DNA from: Endomicrobiaceae bacterium
GTDB taxonomy: Bacteria > Elusimicrobiota > Endomicrobiia > Endomicrobiales > Endomicrobiaceae
NCBI GenBank assembly: GCA_028711215.1
Contig: JAQTSO010000001.1
Coordinates: 1 to 53,086, forward strand
DNA: 53,086 nt
Reading direction: 5' to 3'
Of this stretch, positions 44,734 through 53,086 are shown piece after piece (the stretch's first letter is position 1; every line of letters starts with the position of its first letter). The notes under the pieces are model-generated. The model had not been told where the DNA came from and made no database searches. It saw only the letters and a program-made list of their open reading frames with translations. Position numbers and translations under genes: made by a program.

Positions 44734-45933
44734 ATGGAAACAAATAATACATTGGATTGTAGAGGACAAGAGAATCTAAGTAATGATTTATATGAAGAAG
44801 CAAAATTTATTATAAATTCTATGCAAGTGTTCAATTATAACAGTGATTACGAAAAAACAAAAGAGTTATACAATAAATACTACGACATCTTTTCAAATGA
44901 TGTTTTTTTGTCAAATAAAATTTTAAACGAATATGAAATTGCAACACATAAAATAATACTGGACAGCAAACCTAGAAATGTAACGGTTGTTTTAACAAAC
45001 GTATGCGATTTGAATTGTATTATGTGTCATCAGGATAGATTGCCCGTTAAAAATATAAGTAAAAAACTTGTTGATATTATTCTTGATAATTTACAGTATG
45101 TTGAAAGATTAACATGGCAAGGAGGCGAAGTTTTAACATTGCCGTTTTTTAAGTATATTTTGACAAAAGTAATCGAGTTTCCGCGAGTTCATCAAACGGT
45201 AATTTCAAATTTTCAAAATATAAGTGATGAAATAATAGAATTGATCCCACAAAACAACAATATGACTTTAACAATTTCAATAGATGGTGCATTTAAGGAA
45301 ACATATGAAAAGATAAGGTTTGGTGCAAGTTTTGACAAGCTTGAAAAAAATCTTAAGAAATTAAAAGAATACATAGTTAAATACAAAAGTAGAATAACAA
45401 TTAAAATTAATTTTGTTATAATGAAAAAAAACTATAAAGAAATACCTGATATGGTTGATTTCGCATACAGATATAAAATTCCAATGATTGGGTTTATGAG
45501 ATGCATGACTGAAAATGAAACACTTAAAATAACAAGAGAATACGAAAAAGAAGTTGAATTTTATATAAAAAAAGCACAAGAGAAAGCTGAGAAATGCAAT
45601 ATTATAATTATAGATACATTTTCGTCATATAATGATCACAATTGTAATAATAGGTTGTATGATAAAAATTTAGTTGATGAAAATAAAGGGTTATTCTGTC
45701 ATTTGCCTTGGTATGAAATGACGATACAAGAGGATAATATGATTAAACCTCATTGTGCCTGCAGATACGCTTGTTTTATAAATATTGACAATTGTAATAA
45801 TATTGATGATATATGGAATGGTGAATCAATGCAAAAATACAGAAAACAAATGCTTAAATATGAATATGGGCACTGTATTGAAGAATGCAATTTTGTTTCG
45901 TCATATGATGCTAGGAAAAAATTTAACGAATGA
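44734..45933 (+). CDS. radical SAM/SPASM protein (second copy)
   Basis: 400 residues from the ATG at 44734 (GGA 4 nt upstream). A helical N-terminus of ~85 residues, CDLNCIMC (C91, C95, C98), the WQGGEVL loop, and a C-terminal SPASM-like region (FCHLPWYEM, KPHCAC, CIEEC). The whole protein aligns with the copies at 41819 and 46092, with clear divergence. It is intact. It sits between a radical SAM fragment and a decayed tRNA-Leu copy. Substrate and partner are unknown. Confidence 0.82.
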   Translation: METNNTLDCRGQENLSNDLYEEAKFIINSMQVFNYNSDYEKTKELYNKYYDIFSNDVFLSNKILNEYEIATHKIILDSKPRNVTVVLTNVCDLNCIMCHQDRLPVKNISKKLVDIILDNLQYVERLTWQGGEVLTLPFFKYILTKVIEFPRVHQTVISNFQNISDEIIELIPQNNNMTLTISIDGAFKETYEKIRFGASFDKLEKNLKKLKEYIVKYKSRITIKINFVIMKKNYKEIPDMVDFAYRYKIPMIGFMRCMTENETLKITREYEKEVEFYIKKAQEKAEKCNIIIIDTFSSYNDHNCNNRLYDKNLVDENKGLFCHLPWYEMTIQEDNMIKPHCACRYACFINIDNCNNIDDIWNGESMQKYRKQMLKYEYGHCIEECNFVSSYDARKKFNE

Positions 45934-45990
45934 TATTCATGTCAGTAGCATGTATAATTACAGTGTACTGAATATGATATTTGAAAAGAG

Positions 45991-46056
45991 ATGGGGAAAC
46001 CGGCAGACGCACAGGAGTTAAAATCCTGAGATTCGCAAGGGTCATGAGGGGAACCA
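45991..46056 (+). pseudogene. decayed copy of tRNA-Leu
   Basis: The segment shares GGCAGACGCACAGGA and TTAAAATCCTGAG with tRNA-Leu at 44062, along with a TTCGCAAG loop and the downstream CCATTTCTTTTT. The acceptor stem is broken, the variable and anticodon stems carry mismatches, and most of the T arm is deleted. It cannot fold as a tRNA and marks a duplicated tRNA-radical SAM unit. Confidence 0.85.
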
Positions 46057-46091
46057 TTTCTTTTTATATTAGTACAAAACAGGATAATAAT

Positions 46092-47255
46092 ATGTTAGAA
46101 ATTGACGCTGAAAAAGCAAATCAAATCATAGATGACATGCAAATGCATAATTATAACTGTGATTATGACAGAACAATAGAATTATACGATAAATATCATG
46201 ATGTTTTTTCGAATGACATTTTTTTTTCAAATAAAATGTTAAACGAATATGAACTTGCAACCCATAAAATAATCTTAGAAAGTAAGCCTAGAAATATAAT
46301 GGTAATTTTGACAAATACATGTGATTTAAAATGCATTATGTGTCATCAGGATAGGTTGCCGGTTAAAAATATAGATAGAAAAATTGTTAATATTATTCTT
46401 GATAATTTGCAGTATATTGAAAAATTAATATGGCAGGGAGGAGAAGTTTTGACGTTGCCGTATTTTAAGGATATTTTGTCAAAGACGGTAAATTATCCCA
46501 GAATTCGCTATACTGTCATTACAAATTTTCAGAATATTAGTGATGAAATAATAGATTTAGTATCAAAAAACAATATAGACTTTATAATTTCAATAGACAG
46601 CATAATGAAAGAAACATATGAAAAGATAAGACTGGGAGCCAGTTTTGAAAGACTTGAAAAAAATATCAAAAAATTAAATGACTGCATGATTAAATGTGAA
46701 AGTAAAGTTTATTTGCAGATTAATTTTGTAGTAATGCCGATAAACTATAAAGAAATACCCGATATTATTGATTTTGCGTATAGGCATAAATTTTCATCCG
46801 TTGCTTTTTTAAGATGCATAACCGAAGAAGAAAGTCTTAAAATAACAAAAGAATATGAAGAAGAGGTCAAAGCATATATAAGGCTTGCGGCAGAAAGAGC
46901 TGATAAATATGGTATAAGGATTATAAATACTTTTTTAGAATTTAACAATAACGATTGTGATAGTAACAAGGCAAAAGATTATATTAAAAATACTACAGAT
47001 GAAGAGAAAGGGTTATTCTGTCATTTGCCGTGGTACGGGATGCTTATACTGGAAGATAATACCGTTAAACCTCATAGTGCATGCGGATATACATCTTTTA
47101 TAAATGTTGATAATTATAATAATATTAACGATATATGGAATAATGAAGTAATGCAAAATTACAGAAAACAAATGCTTAAATATGAGTATGGCTGTTGTAT
47201 TCAGGAATGCAGGCTGATGTTATCATATAATACAAGAAAAAAATTTAACAAATGA
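46092..47255 (+). CDS. radical SAM/SPASM protein (third copy)
   Basis: 388 residues from the ATG at 46092 (AGGAT upstream); an earlier in-frame ATG lies in the decayed tRNA and is not credible. SAM-cluster motif CDLKCIMC (C77, C81, C84), WQGGEVL, and SPASM-like CHLPWYGM and CIQEC. In place of the KPHC found in both sister proteins it has KPHS, so one likely auxiliary-cluster Cys is lost. Its middle third (46316-46796) is the twin of the fragment at 44240. Confidence 0.82.
   Translation: MLEIDAEKANQIIDDMQMHNYNCDYDRTIELYDKYHDVFSNDIFFSNKMLNEYELATHKIILESKPRNIMVILTNTCDLKCIMCHQDRLPVKNIDRKIVNIILDNLQYIEKLIWQGGEVLTLPYFKDILSKTVNYPRIRYTVITNFQNISDEIIDLVSKNNIDFIISIDSIMKETYEKIRLGASFERLEKNIKKLNDCMIKCESKVYLQINFVVMPINYKEIPDIIDFAYRHKFSSVAFLRCITEEESLKITKEYEEEVKAYIRLAAERADKYGIRIINTFLEFNNNDCDSNKAKDYIKNTTDEEKGLFCHLPWYGMLILEDNTVKPHSACGYTSFINVDNYNNINDIWNNEVMQNYRKQMLKYEYGCCIQECRLMLSYNTRKKFNK
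46316..46796 (+). repeat. 481-bp direct repeat of 44240-44720
   Basis: The two blocks are in the same orientation, 2076 bp apart, with two differences seen. The repeat can support deletion or amplification of the intervening tRNA-radical SAM unit by homologous recombination. Confidence 0.9.
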
Positions 47256-47347
47256 TATGATAGATAAATTTTTGATGATTTATAATATTGACAAGCACTT
47301 TAAAGAATTTTTAGTTGTCGGTATTTTGAGGATTACGGAATTGGAAT

Positions 47348-48190
47348 ATGAAAAGAAATAATTTAGTAGATTTTACATCAATAGAAAAAAATTTCAATGC
47401 TTATACATTAAAGAATAAGGGTGTTCATGCTATTGAAATAGATAAGATAGTCGGTAGTTTGGGCAGATATTTTGATTTTACCGAAAATTTACTTCCTAAA
47501 AGAGATCCGGTTACTGCCAGATATAATGATATTAAAAACATTATGGAAAGCGGCGGGATATTACCGCCTATTCAGGTTTATCAGGTATTGGATAATTATT
47601 TTGTTATAGACGGACATCACAGACTTACAGTAGCTAAAAATGAACTAAAGGCGAAATATATTGACGCTGAAGTTATAGAAGTCAGGTTTAAATTTGAACT
47701 TTCCAGTGATAAAAAATATACGTTTGATACGGAGCACACCAAAAAATTTTTAATAAAACTTGAGGAACATGCTTTTAAAAAATCAACTTTTCTAAATAAC
47801 GAGATACTTATACAACCTATAAAAGTTACGGAATTAAAAAGTTATACAAGGTTACACGAAGAAATAATTGATTTTCAAAAAACTCATGGCAAGGGTGAAC
47901 TTGCCAAAAAACATATAATATTTTCTGCACTCAAATGGTATGCCGAAATATTTTTACCGGCAGTCAGAATTATGGAAGAAGAAAAGATACTGTCAAAATT
48001 TAATGACAGAACTTATGCTGATTTATATGTGTGGATTCAAAAACATAAATATTTTTTAAGCCAACAGGCAGGTTATGATGTCGGTTTTGATTATACAGCT
48101 CAGGATTTTACGGAAAAATTTAAAAACAAAAAACTTTTTGATATATTCCCGTCAGTATTTACTGATATTTTAAAACATCTGGTAAAATAG
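47348..48190 (+). CDS. ParB/sulfiredoxin-fold domain protein
   Basis: 280 residues. Residues ~60-115 carry a ParB-like nuclease domain (MESGGILPPIQVYQV, then VIDGHHRLTVAKN). The rest is helical and not recognised. There is no helix-turn-helix or ParA neighbour, so it is not a chromosome partition ParB; such stand-alone domains can act as CTPases or nucleases. A 48-bp copy of its 5' end lies after tRNA-Leu at 44189. The ATG at 47348 has GGA about 6 nt upstream. Confidence 0.75.
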   Translation: MKRNNLVDFTSIEKNFNAYTLKNKGVHAIEIDKIVGSLGRYFDFTENLLPKRDPVTARYNDIKNIMESGGILPPIQVYQVLDNYFVIDGHHRLTVAKNELKAKYIDAEVIEVRFKFELSSDKKYTFDTEHTKKFLIKLEEHAFKKSTFLNNEILIQPIKVTELKSYTRLHEEIIDFQKTHGKGELAKKHIIFSALKWYAEIFLPAVRIMEEEKILSKFNDRTYADLYVWIQKHKYFLSQQAGYDVGFDYTAQDFTEKFKNKKLFDIFPSVFTDILKHLVK

Positions 48191-48270
48191 AAGCTGAGAT
48201 TTAGAAGTTTTGTAACTGCAACCATGTTAATACTTTCAAACTTCCAAGTTTCCGCAGTTAAAGGTTTTTT

Positions 48271-48993
48271 ATGAAAATTCTTGCAGTTTCAGACAAAGAC
48301 GACTCCAAACTCCAAGCCTGTATCTTGCAAAATATGCAATTTTTGCAGGACGTAGATATCGTTATATCGTGTGGCGATATTTCAAAAAGTTATCTTGAAT
48401 TTCTGGTTGACAGTCTGAAAAAACCGTTATTTTTTGTTAAAGGCAATCATCAGACTTTTCATCCTTCGGATCATAACGGATATCTTGAAAAATTTATTTC
48501 GGACATCTATGAAACTGATAAACACTTGAGTTTCGGCGGTTCAAATCTTCATGCCAGAGTAGAACAATTTAAAGATTATATACTTGTCGGATTTGAAGGT
48601 TCTATGAAATATAATAAAGGACCTTTTCAGTATACACAACAGGAAATGACAAAAATAGTTAAAAAAATAGAAACAACATTATATTTAATTCAGTTTAAAG
48701 ATTTTATTTTAAGAAGAAAAAAAAGAAAAGTCATAGCTGTATCTCATGCTCCTATTGTAGGAATTCATGATCAAAAAGATTTATGTCATCAGGGATTTGC
48801 CAGATTTAAAGTTTTTTTAAATAAATTTAAACCTGTTGTATGGCTACACGGGCATATACATTTTAATGACCAGAGAAATGCACAGATTACCAAGATAAAT
48901 CAAACTTTAGTTGTTAATGCTTACGGATTCCATATTATTAATATATCAGATGATAATGTTGATGTCGTATCAAATGCCAAAAACTTGTTGTAG
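48271..48993 (+). CDS. calcineurin-like metallophosphoesterase
   Basis: 240 residues with ordered metal motifs: SDKDD in place of the usual D-x-H, ISCGD, KGNHQ, VSHAP and LHGHIH. The missing His in the first motif may weaken one metal site. It may act on cyclic nucleotides, nucleic acid or another phosphodiester. It follows the ParB-like gene by 80 bp that hold no other gene. Confidence 0.82.
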   Translation: MKILAVSDKDDSKLQACILQNMQFLQDVDIVISCGDISKSYLEFLVDSLKKPLFFVKGNHQTFHPSDHNGYLEKFISDIYETDKHLSFGGSNLHARVEQFKDYILVGFEGSMKYNKGPFQYTQQEMTKIVKKIETTLYLIQFKDFILRRKKRKVIAVSHAPIVGIHDQKDLCHQGFARFKVFLNKFKPVVWLHGHIHFNDQRNAQITKINQTLVVNAYGFHIINISDDNVDVVSNAKNLL

Positions 48994-49021
48994 CATTAAC
49001 ATGACAGTTATGTTTTATTTC

Positions 49022-49051
49022 TTGCAACTCAATACTGCAAATTGTTAAAAT
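49022..49051 (+). promoter_or_regulatory. promoter of the HEPN-MNT pair
   Basis: TTGCAA (49022-49027), 18 bp, TAAAAT (49046-49051), then AGGAG at 49061-49065 before the ATG at 49071. Confidence 0.5.
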
Positions 49052-49070
49052 AAAAAACACAGGAGAAAAT

Positions 49071-49478
49071 ATGAAGTTAGATCTAACATCTTTTATGATG
49101 TCTATAACAAGTTTTAAAGAAGCCATTGATAAATATAATGAAGATAAAACAAATTCATTTGTCAGAGATTCTGTTATTCAACGGTTTGAATATACATATA
49201 GTTTGGCTCTTAAAATGATGAAGAGATATTTAGAAACTAATACTTTAACACAAGATGAAGTTGACTCATTTTCTTTTAATGATATGATTAGAGTTGCTAA
49301 TGAAAATGGTTTGTTGCTTACAAATCTTGAAATCTGGAATAAATATAGGGAAAAAAGAAATATTACAAGTCATACCTATGATGTGCAAAAAGCCATAGAG
49401 GTAATATCAGTTGTTAACGATTTTTATAAAGATGTTGATTATTTGTTAAAACAAATACAAAAAAGAAACAATAAATGA
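49071..49478 (+). CDS. HEPN-domain protein (HI0074-like) of a HEPN-MNT toxin-antitoxin pair
   Basis: 135 helical residues of the nucleotidyltransferase-substrate-binding/HEPN family. The RNase motif R-x4-H is present as RNITSH (R96, H101). In characterised pairs the HEPN protein is an RNase toxin, and the MNT partner silences it by attaching AMP to a nearby Tyr; HTYD just after the motif supplies such a Tyr. It overlaps the MNT gene by 4 bp (ATGA). Confidence 0.88.
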   Translation: MKLDLTSFMMSITSFKEAIDKYNEDKTNSFVRDSVIQRFEYTYSLALKMMKRYLETNTLTQDEVDSFSFNDMIRVANENGLLLTNLEIWNKYREKRNITSHTYDVQKAIEVISVVNDFYKDVDYLLKQIQKRNNK

Positions 49479-49786
49479 TAAATCTAGAAGAGAAATATTT
49501 AACTGAAATTAAAAAAATATTGGCAAAATATTTACCTGAAAATTCCAAAGTATATGTTTTTGGTTCTAGAATTACGGATAAATATAAAAAATATTCAGAT
49601 TTGGATTTGGCGATAAATATAAATAATAAACAAATAGACTCGGAGATAATTTTAAATTTAAAACTTGATTTTGAAAATAGTTTGATACCAATAAAAGTAG
49701 ATATCGTTGATTTTAATAATATAACAACGGAATTTAGGCAAATAATACAAAGTAATTTAGTTGAATTAGATATTGCTTTTGTTTAA
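49475..49786 (+). CDS. minimal nucleotidyltransferase (MNT antitoxin)
   Basis: 103 residues with FGSR (30-32) and SDLDLAI (D42, D44), the catalytic core of a polymerase-beta-type minimal nucleotidyltransferase. It would adenylylate the HEPN partner. It is translationally coupled to the HEPN gene by a 4-bp overlap. Confidence 0.9.
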   Translation: MINLEEKYLTEIKKILAKYLPENSKVYVFGSRITDKYKKYSDLDLAININNKQIDSEIILNLKLDFENSLIPIKVDIVDFNNITTEFRQIIQSNLVELDIAFV

Positions 49787-49802
49787 AAATAGGGAAAAAT
49801 AT

Positions 49803-51110
49803 ATGAAAGTCGGGATTATTGGAACAGGGTATGTAGGATTACCTACGGGTATAGGTTTTGCAGAATTAGGACATATTGTAATTTGTGCGGATAATGATGT
49901 AAATAAAGTACAGGCTCTTAATCAGGGCAAAATTACTTTATACGAAAAAGATGCTGAAAAATTACTTATTAAAAATATAAAATCAAAAAAAATTTATTTC
50001 ACATCCTCAATAAAAGAATGTGTTATTAATTCCGATGTTATTATAATAGCAGTCGGTACGCCTATTGTTGACACAAATATAAATATGTCTGATATGAACG
50101 GTGTTTTGGATGTTATCAAAGAAATAACCCCGCATTTAAATAAATATAAATTAATAGCCGTAAAATCTACGGTTGCAGTCGGCACATGTCATAATATAGA
50201 AACACTTATAAAAAAAATAAGTCCTGAAGCAAAGTTTGATGTTGTTTCACTTCCGGAATTTTTAAGAGAAGGTTTTGCACTTTATGATTTTTTTAATCCC
50301 GACCGCATAGTTGCCGGAGTCGGAAGTATTAAAGCAAAAACAATTATAAATAAACTTTATGGTCCGCTTTTAAAGAAAACTAAAATTTTATTTGTTAACA
50401 GACAATCAAGCGAATTGATTAAATATGCTTCAAATTCTTTTTTGGCTGTAAAAATCAGTTTTGTTAATGAATTGGCAAACTTTTGTGAAAAAACTAAAGC
50501 CGATATAAATGAAGTTTCAAAAGGTCTTGGTTTAGATAAACGTATAGGCAGTAAATTCTTAAGTCCCGGTCCGGGATACGGTGGCAGTTGTTTTCCGAAA
50601 GATACAAAATCATTAGTTGCTATGGCAAACAAGTACAATGTTGATATGCCTTTAATTAAAACAGTTATTAAAGAAAATGAGAGTCGTAAAAAACAAATAA
50701 GTCACAGAATTTTAGATTTAATCAAAAAAATAAATAAACCCAAAATAGCAATTTTAGGACTGGCTTTTAAAGCAGGTACCGATGATTGCAGAGAAAGTCC
50801 TGCTATTGATATTATTTTTGAATTGTTAAAACATAATGTCAGTATAAACGCTTATGATCCGCAGGCAATGCAAACTTGTTTTAAAATTTTGGGCAATAAA
50901 ATTAAATATTCAAATACAATTTATGATGCAGTTGAGGATGCAGATATTTTAGTTGTATTAACCGAGTGGGAACAATTTAAAAATATTGATTTAAAAAAGA
51001 TTTCGTTGATTATGAAACATAAAAATATTCTTGATTGCCGTAACATACTGGACTATAAAAAGGTTTTAAAATATAAATTTAACTATGAATATATCGGCGG
51101 ACGAAAATAA
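49803..51110 (+). CDS. ugd: UDP-glucose/UDP-sugar 6-dehydrogenase
   Basis: 435 residues: an N-terminal NAD-binding GTGYVGLP (7-14), middle domain, catalytic Cys263 in GGSCFPKDT, and a C-terminal UDP-binding domain with LGLAFKAGTDDCRESPA. It oxidises UDP-glucose to UDP-glucuronate for envelope polysaccharide; a related UDP-HexNAc substrate is possible. I start at the ATG at 49803 behind GGGAAA; a TTG at 49773 would overlap the MNT gene. It stands alone between two toxin-antitoxin pairs. Confidence 0.92.
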   Translation: MKVGIIGTGYVGLPTGIGFAELGHIVICADNDVNKVQALNQGKITLYEKDAEKLLIKNIKSKKIYFTSSIKECVINSDVIIIAVGTPIVDTNINMSDMNGVLDVIKEITPHLNKYKLIAVKSTVAVGTCHNIETLIKKISPEAKFDVVSLPEFLREGFALYDFFNPDRIVAGVGSIKAKTIINKLYGPLLKKTKILFVNRQSSELIKYASNSFLAVKISFVNELANFCEKTKADINEVSKGLGLDKRIGSKFLSPGPGYGGSCFPKDTKSLVAMANKYNVDMPLIKTVIKENESRKKQISHRILDLIKKINKPKIAILGLAFKAGTDDCRESPAIDIIFELLKHNVSINAYDPQAMQTCFKILGNKIKYSNTIYDAVEDADILVVLTEWEQFKNIDLKKISLIMKHKNILDCRNILDYKKVLKYKFNYEYIGGRK

Positions 51111-51162
51111 TTATTGTTTTTTAAAATAGCCGACACTGGTTCGGACAATTTACCGATTATAC

Positions 51163-51191
51163 TTGACTTAAACTTTAAAAAGTAGTATCTA
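51163..51191 (+). promoter_or_regulatory. weak promoter candidate for the AbiE pair
   Basis: TTGACT (51163-51168), 17 bp, TATCTA (51186-51191), in the 118-bp gap before the AbiEi-like gene. The -10 match is poor. Confidence 0.3.
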
Positions 51192-51228
51192 TGATTTGTA
51201 AATAGACACAAATGGGCATTTGTAGCTT

Positions 51229-51807
51229 ATGAAAAAAGATTATTTGTTAGACTTATTTAATTTAAATCAAAGTGTTTTTACTGTAAAGAACATATCTTTA
51301 TTATGGCAAACCACAGATATGCCTTTTATTAACAAAAAACTTTACAGATATACAAAAGCAAATAAACTTTTCAGAATTAAAAAAGCAATTTATGCTAAAA
51401 ACGAAAATTTTGATAGATTGGAATTTGCCGTAAAACTATGGACTCCCTCATATATAAGTTTTGAAACGGTAACGGCTAAAGCAGGATTAACATTCCAATA
51501 TTATAGCCAAATATTTATTGCAACTTACCAGTCAAAAGAAATAGAAATATTAAAACAAAAATATGTTTTCAGAAAACTGAAAGATTCTGTTTTGACAAAT
51601 CTTGCCGGTATTGAAAATACGGGAACATATAATATTGCTTCGGTGGAAAGGGCATTTTTAGATATAATATACCTAAATAAAAATTATTATTTTGATAATT
51701 TATCAAATTTAAATTGGGATAAAGTTTTTGAAATTTTGCCGATATATCAAAATAAAAATATGATTAAGATTGTAGATAAACATTACAAGGAAAGCAAAAA
51801 TGCTTAA
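51229..51807 (+). CDS. AbiEi-family antitoxin
   Basis: 192 residues with an N-terminal winged-helix segment (ISLLWQTTDMPFINKKLYRY, then LFRIKKAIYA) and a C-terminal part typical of AbiEi (SVERAFLDIIYL). AbiEi proteins repress their operon and counter the AbiEii toxin in type IV-like systems, some of which abort phage infection. It overlaps the toxin gene by 8 bp. Confidence 0.82.
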   Translation: MKKDYLLDLFNLNQSVFTVKNISLLWQTTDMPFINKKLYRYTKANKLFRIKKAIYAKNENFDRLEFAVKLWTPSYISFETVTAKAGLTFQYYSQIFIATYQSKEIEILKQKYVFRKLKDSVLTNLAGIENTGTYNIASVERAFLDIIYLNKNYYFDNLSNLNWDKVFEILPIYQNKNMIKIVDKHYKESKNA

Positions 51808-52495
51808 TGTTTCTGAACACAGAAAAATTTTAATCCAAATTTTAAAAGATATCTATACCGATACGTCAATAGCATCTTATTTAGGCTTTAAAGGCGGAAC
51901 CGCATGTTTGTTATTCCACGGATTAGACAGATTTTCAGTGGATCTTGATTTTGATTTGCTTGATATAAAACAACAAGAATTTGTTTTTAAAAAAATAGAA
52001 CATATATTATTAAATTACGGGGAATTAAAAGACAAACGTGAAAAAAGATATAATTTGTTTTTTTTACTGGAATATTACGGTAAAGTTTTAACAAATCCTA
52101 ATATTAAAGTTGAAATTAATATAAGAAATTTCAATTCAAAATATGAGATACTTAACTTTCTCGGTATATCAATGCAGGTAATGACAAAAGAAGATATTTT
52201 AGCACACAAATTAGTTGCCATGTATGAAAGAATTAATAAAGCAAACAGAGATATTTATGATGTTTATTTCTTTTTAAACAAAAGATGGGTTCCAAACAAA
52301 ACAATCATAGAAACCAGAACAAATATGAAATATAAAGATTTTATAGTACAAGCAATCAAACAATTGGAAAAAGTAGATAACAGGCAAATAGTATCGGGAT
52401 TAGGCGAGTTAATTAATGACAAACAAAAAAATTGGGTAAAAACCAAACTTTTACAGGAAACTATTTTCTTATTAAAAATGCAAAATGAAGCATAA
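51800..52495 (+). CDS. AbiEii/AbiGii-family nucleotidyltransferase toxin
   Basis: 231 residues with KGGTACLLFHG (G32-T34), RFSVDLDFDLL (D48, D50) and the helical KLVAMYERINKANRDIYDVYFF, the AbiEii signature. Such toxins transfer nucleotides to tRNA or other targets and halt growth. It is coupled to the antitoxin by overlapping reading frames. Confidence 0.9.
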   Translation: MLNVSEHRKILIQILKDIYTDTSIASYLGFKGGTACLLFHGLDRFSVDLDFDLLDIKQQEFVFKKIEHILLNYGELKDKREKRYNLFFLLEYYGKVLTNPNIKVEINIRNFNSKYEILNFLGISMQVMTKEDILAHKLVAMYERINKANRDIYDVYFFLNKRWVPNKTIIETRTNMKYKDFIVQAIKQLEKVDNRQIVSGLGELINDKQKNWVKTKLLQETIFLLKMQNEA

Positions 52496-52529
52496 TTGTA
52501 TCTTTAATCAAAAACTTTGGAGGTAAAAA

Positions 52530-53086
52530 ATGTTAAATCTGAAAAGAATTTTAATTTTGATATTTGTTATTACATGTGCTGTCTCTGTTTATGCAGGGGC
52601 ACCTTACGAAATAAGATATAACGGTAAATTAAAAACTTATGCAAGTGATGCAAACGGTACAAAAAATATGAATTTCTTAATTTTTGACAGTCTAACAAGC
52701 GGTTCTCTTTTATGGCAGTCAGGCACACAATCAATTTCAGTATCAAGCGGTATTTTTACATATGTAATGCAACCTACAAATGTTGACTGGCAGGTTAAAG
52801 ACTGTTATCTTGAAGTTGTAATTGACGGCAAGGTAATGACTCCCAGAGAAAAACTCACATCAGTTCCTTATGCAATTCATGCAGATAACGGACTTATTAA
52901 AGGGATGATTATAATGTGGTACGGTAATTCTGCTCAGATTCCGGACGGTTGGGCTTTATGTGACGGTCAAACTTATAACGGAGTTCAAACTCCGGATTTA
53001 AGAGACAGGTTTATAGTTGGTGCAGGTAACAGTTATAATTTAAATGCTGTTGGTGGCGAATCAACGCATATTTTAACAATAAATGA
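52530..53086 (+). CDS. secreted protein with phage tail-collar domain, cut by window end
   Basis: The reading frame begins at an ATG behind GGAGG and runs off the window (185 complete codons). A signal peptide (MLNLKRILILIFVITCA through VYAGA) is followed by ~110 residues of beta-rich sequence. The rest is a tail-collar domain: IPDGWALCDGQTYNG, TPDLRDRFIVGAG and GGESTHILTIN, the start of the usual H-x-L-T block. The same domain occurs in phage fibres and in microcystin-dependent-like proteins. With a signal peptide and no phage genes nearby, it is more likely a surface adhesin. Confidence 0.8.
   Translation, partial: MLNLKRILILIFVITCAVSVYAGAPYEIRYNGKLKTYASDANGTKNMNFLIFDSLTSGSLLWQSGTQSISVSSGIFTYVMQPTNVDWQVKDCYLEVVIDGKVMTPREKLTSVPYAIHADNGLIKGMIIMWYGNSAQIPDGWALCDGQTYNGVQTPDLRDRFIVGAGNSYNLNAVGGESTHILTIN

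Noticed and set aside
44062-46056. A small integrated element bounded by tRNA-Leu and its partial copy
   Set aside because: No integrase or mobility gene lies between them, and the repeated material includes radical SAM and ParB-like gene parts, which fits duplication better than integration.
45981-46091. N-terminal extension of the third radical SAM gene (MKRDGETGRRTG...)
   Set aside because: These codons read through the decayed tRNA-Leu copy; the ATG at 46092 has a ribosome site and aligns with the sister proteins.
52530-53086. A prophage tail fibre
   Set aside because: The protein has a Sec signal peptide and no phage genes precede it; a surface protein with a collar domain fits better. 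The window ends too early to exclude phage genes beyond.

Overview
This is an AT-rich window (roughly 30% GC by eye) from what looks like a Gram-negative, strictly anaerobic fermenter. The signs are a lipid A-type acyltransferase, many signal peptides and lipoproteins, two complete sets of NAD(P)-linked [FeFe]-hydrogenase genes with maturases, and no respiratory genes. The giant secreted protein, the gene style and the low GC suggest Elusimicrobiota (Endomicrobia-like) or Omnitrophota. The very cyanobacterium-like GuaB3 leaves Margulisbacteria/Melainabacteria open. The placement is an inference.

Layout. 1-4.4 kb: a DUF362-ferredoxin protein, an LpxL/HtrB-family acyltransferase, a free-standing copy of the domain that normally ends hydrogenase-linked SpoIIE phosphatases, and a GT39-type membrane glycosyltransferase with a non-standard start codon. 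4.4-17.6 kb: two divergent hydrogenase operons around the redox sensor Rex. The leftward operon is rex-hydC-hydB-hydA. The rightward one is a 2Fe-2S subunit-hydB-hydA-hydC-hydG-radical SAM/SPASM-hydF. Near-consensus promoters point both ways from the 214-bp gap. The second HydA has altered H-cluster motifs, and no hydE is present. 17.6-19.0 kb (leftward): tRNA-Lys, tRNA-Glu, an Ogg-type DNA glycosylase and a flavin reductase, apparently one transcript.

19-30 kb: an FtsH-like protease, a lipoprotein, a small secreted protein, a strong terminator, then a 2669-codon gene for a secreted mosaic protein. That protein has a TraB/ChaN-like domain, two HExxE motifs, a PRTase-like segment, a nucleotidyltransferase motif and a degenerate SpoT-like core. 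30-35 kb: HIT protein, then rpsU-nif3-dnaG-rpoD (the macromolecular-synthesis cluster). 35-44 kb: guaB3, then the phosphate transporter pstS-(SGNH hydrolase)-pstC-pstA-pstB1-pstB2, a radical SAM gene with a frameshifted 5' part, and phoU. The two PstB proteins look like an asymmetric ATPase pair in which every lost residue falls in one composite site.

44-48 kb: a rearranged region with tRNA-Leu, a fragment of a ParB-like gene fused to a radical SAM fragment, an intact radical SAM gene, a decayed tRNA-Leu copy, a third radical SAM gene and the intact ParB-like gene. 48-53 kb: a metallophosphoesterase, a HEPN-MNT pair, UDP-glucose dehydrogenase, an AbiEi-AbiEii pair, and the 5' part of a tail-collar-domain protein cut by the window end. 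I saw no CRISPR array, transposase, integrase or rRNA gene.
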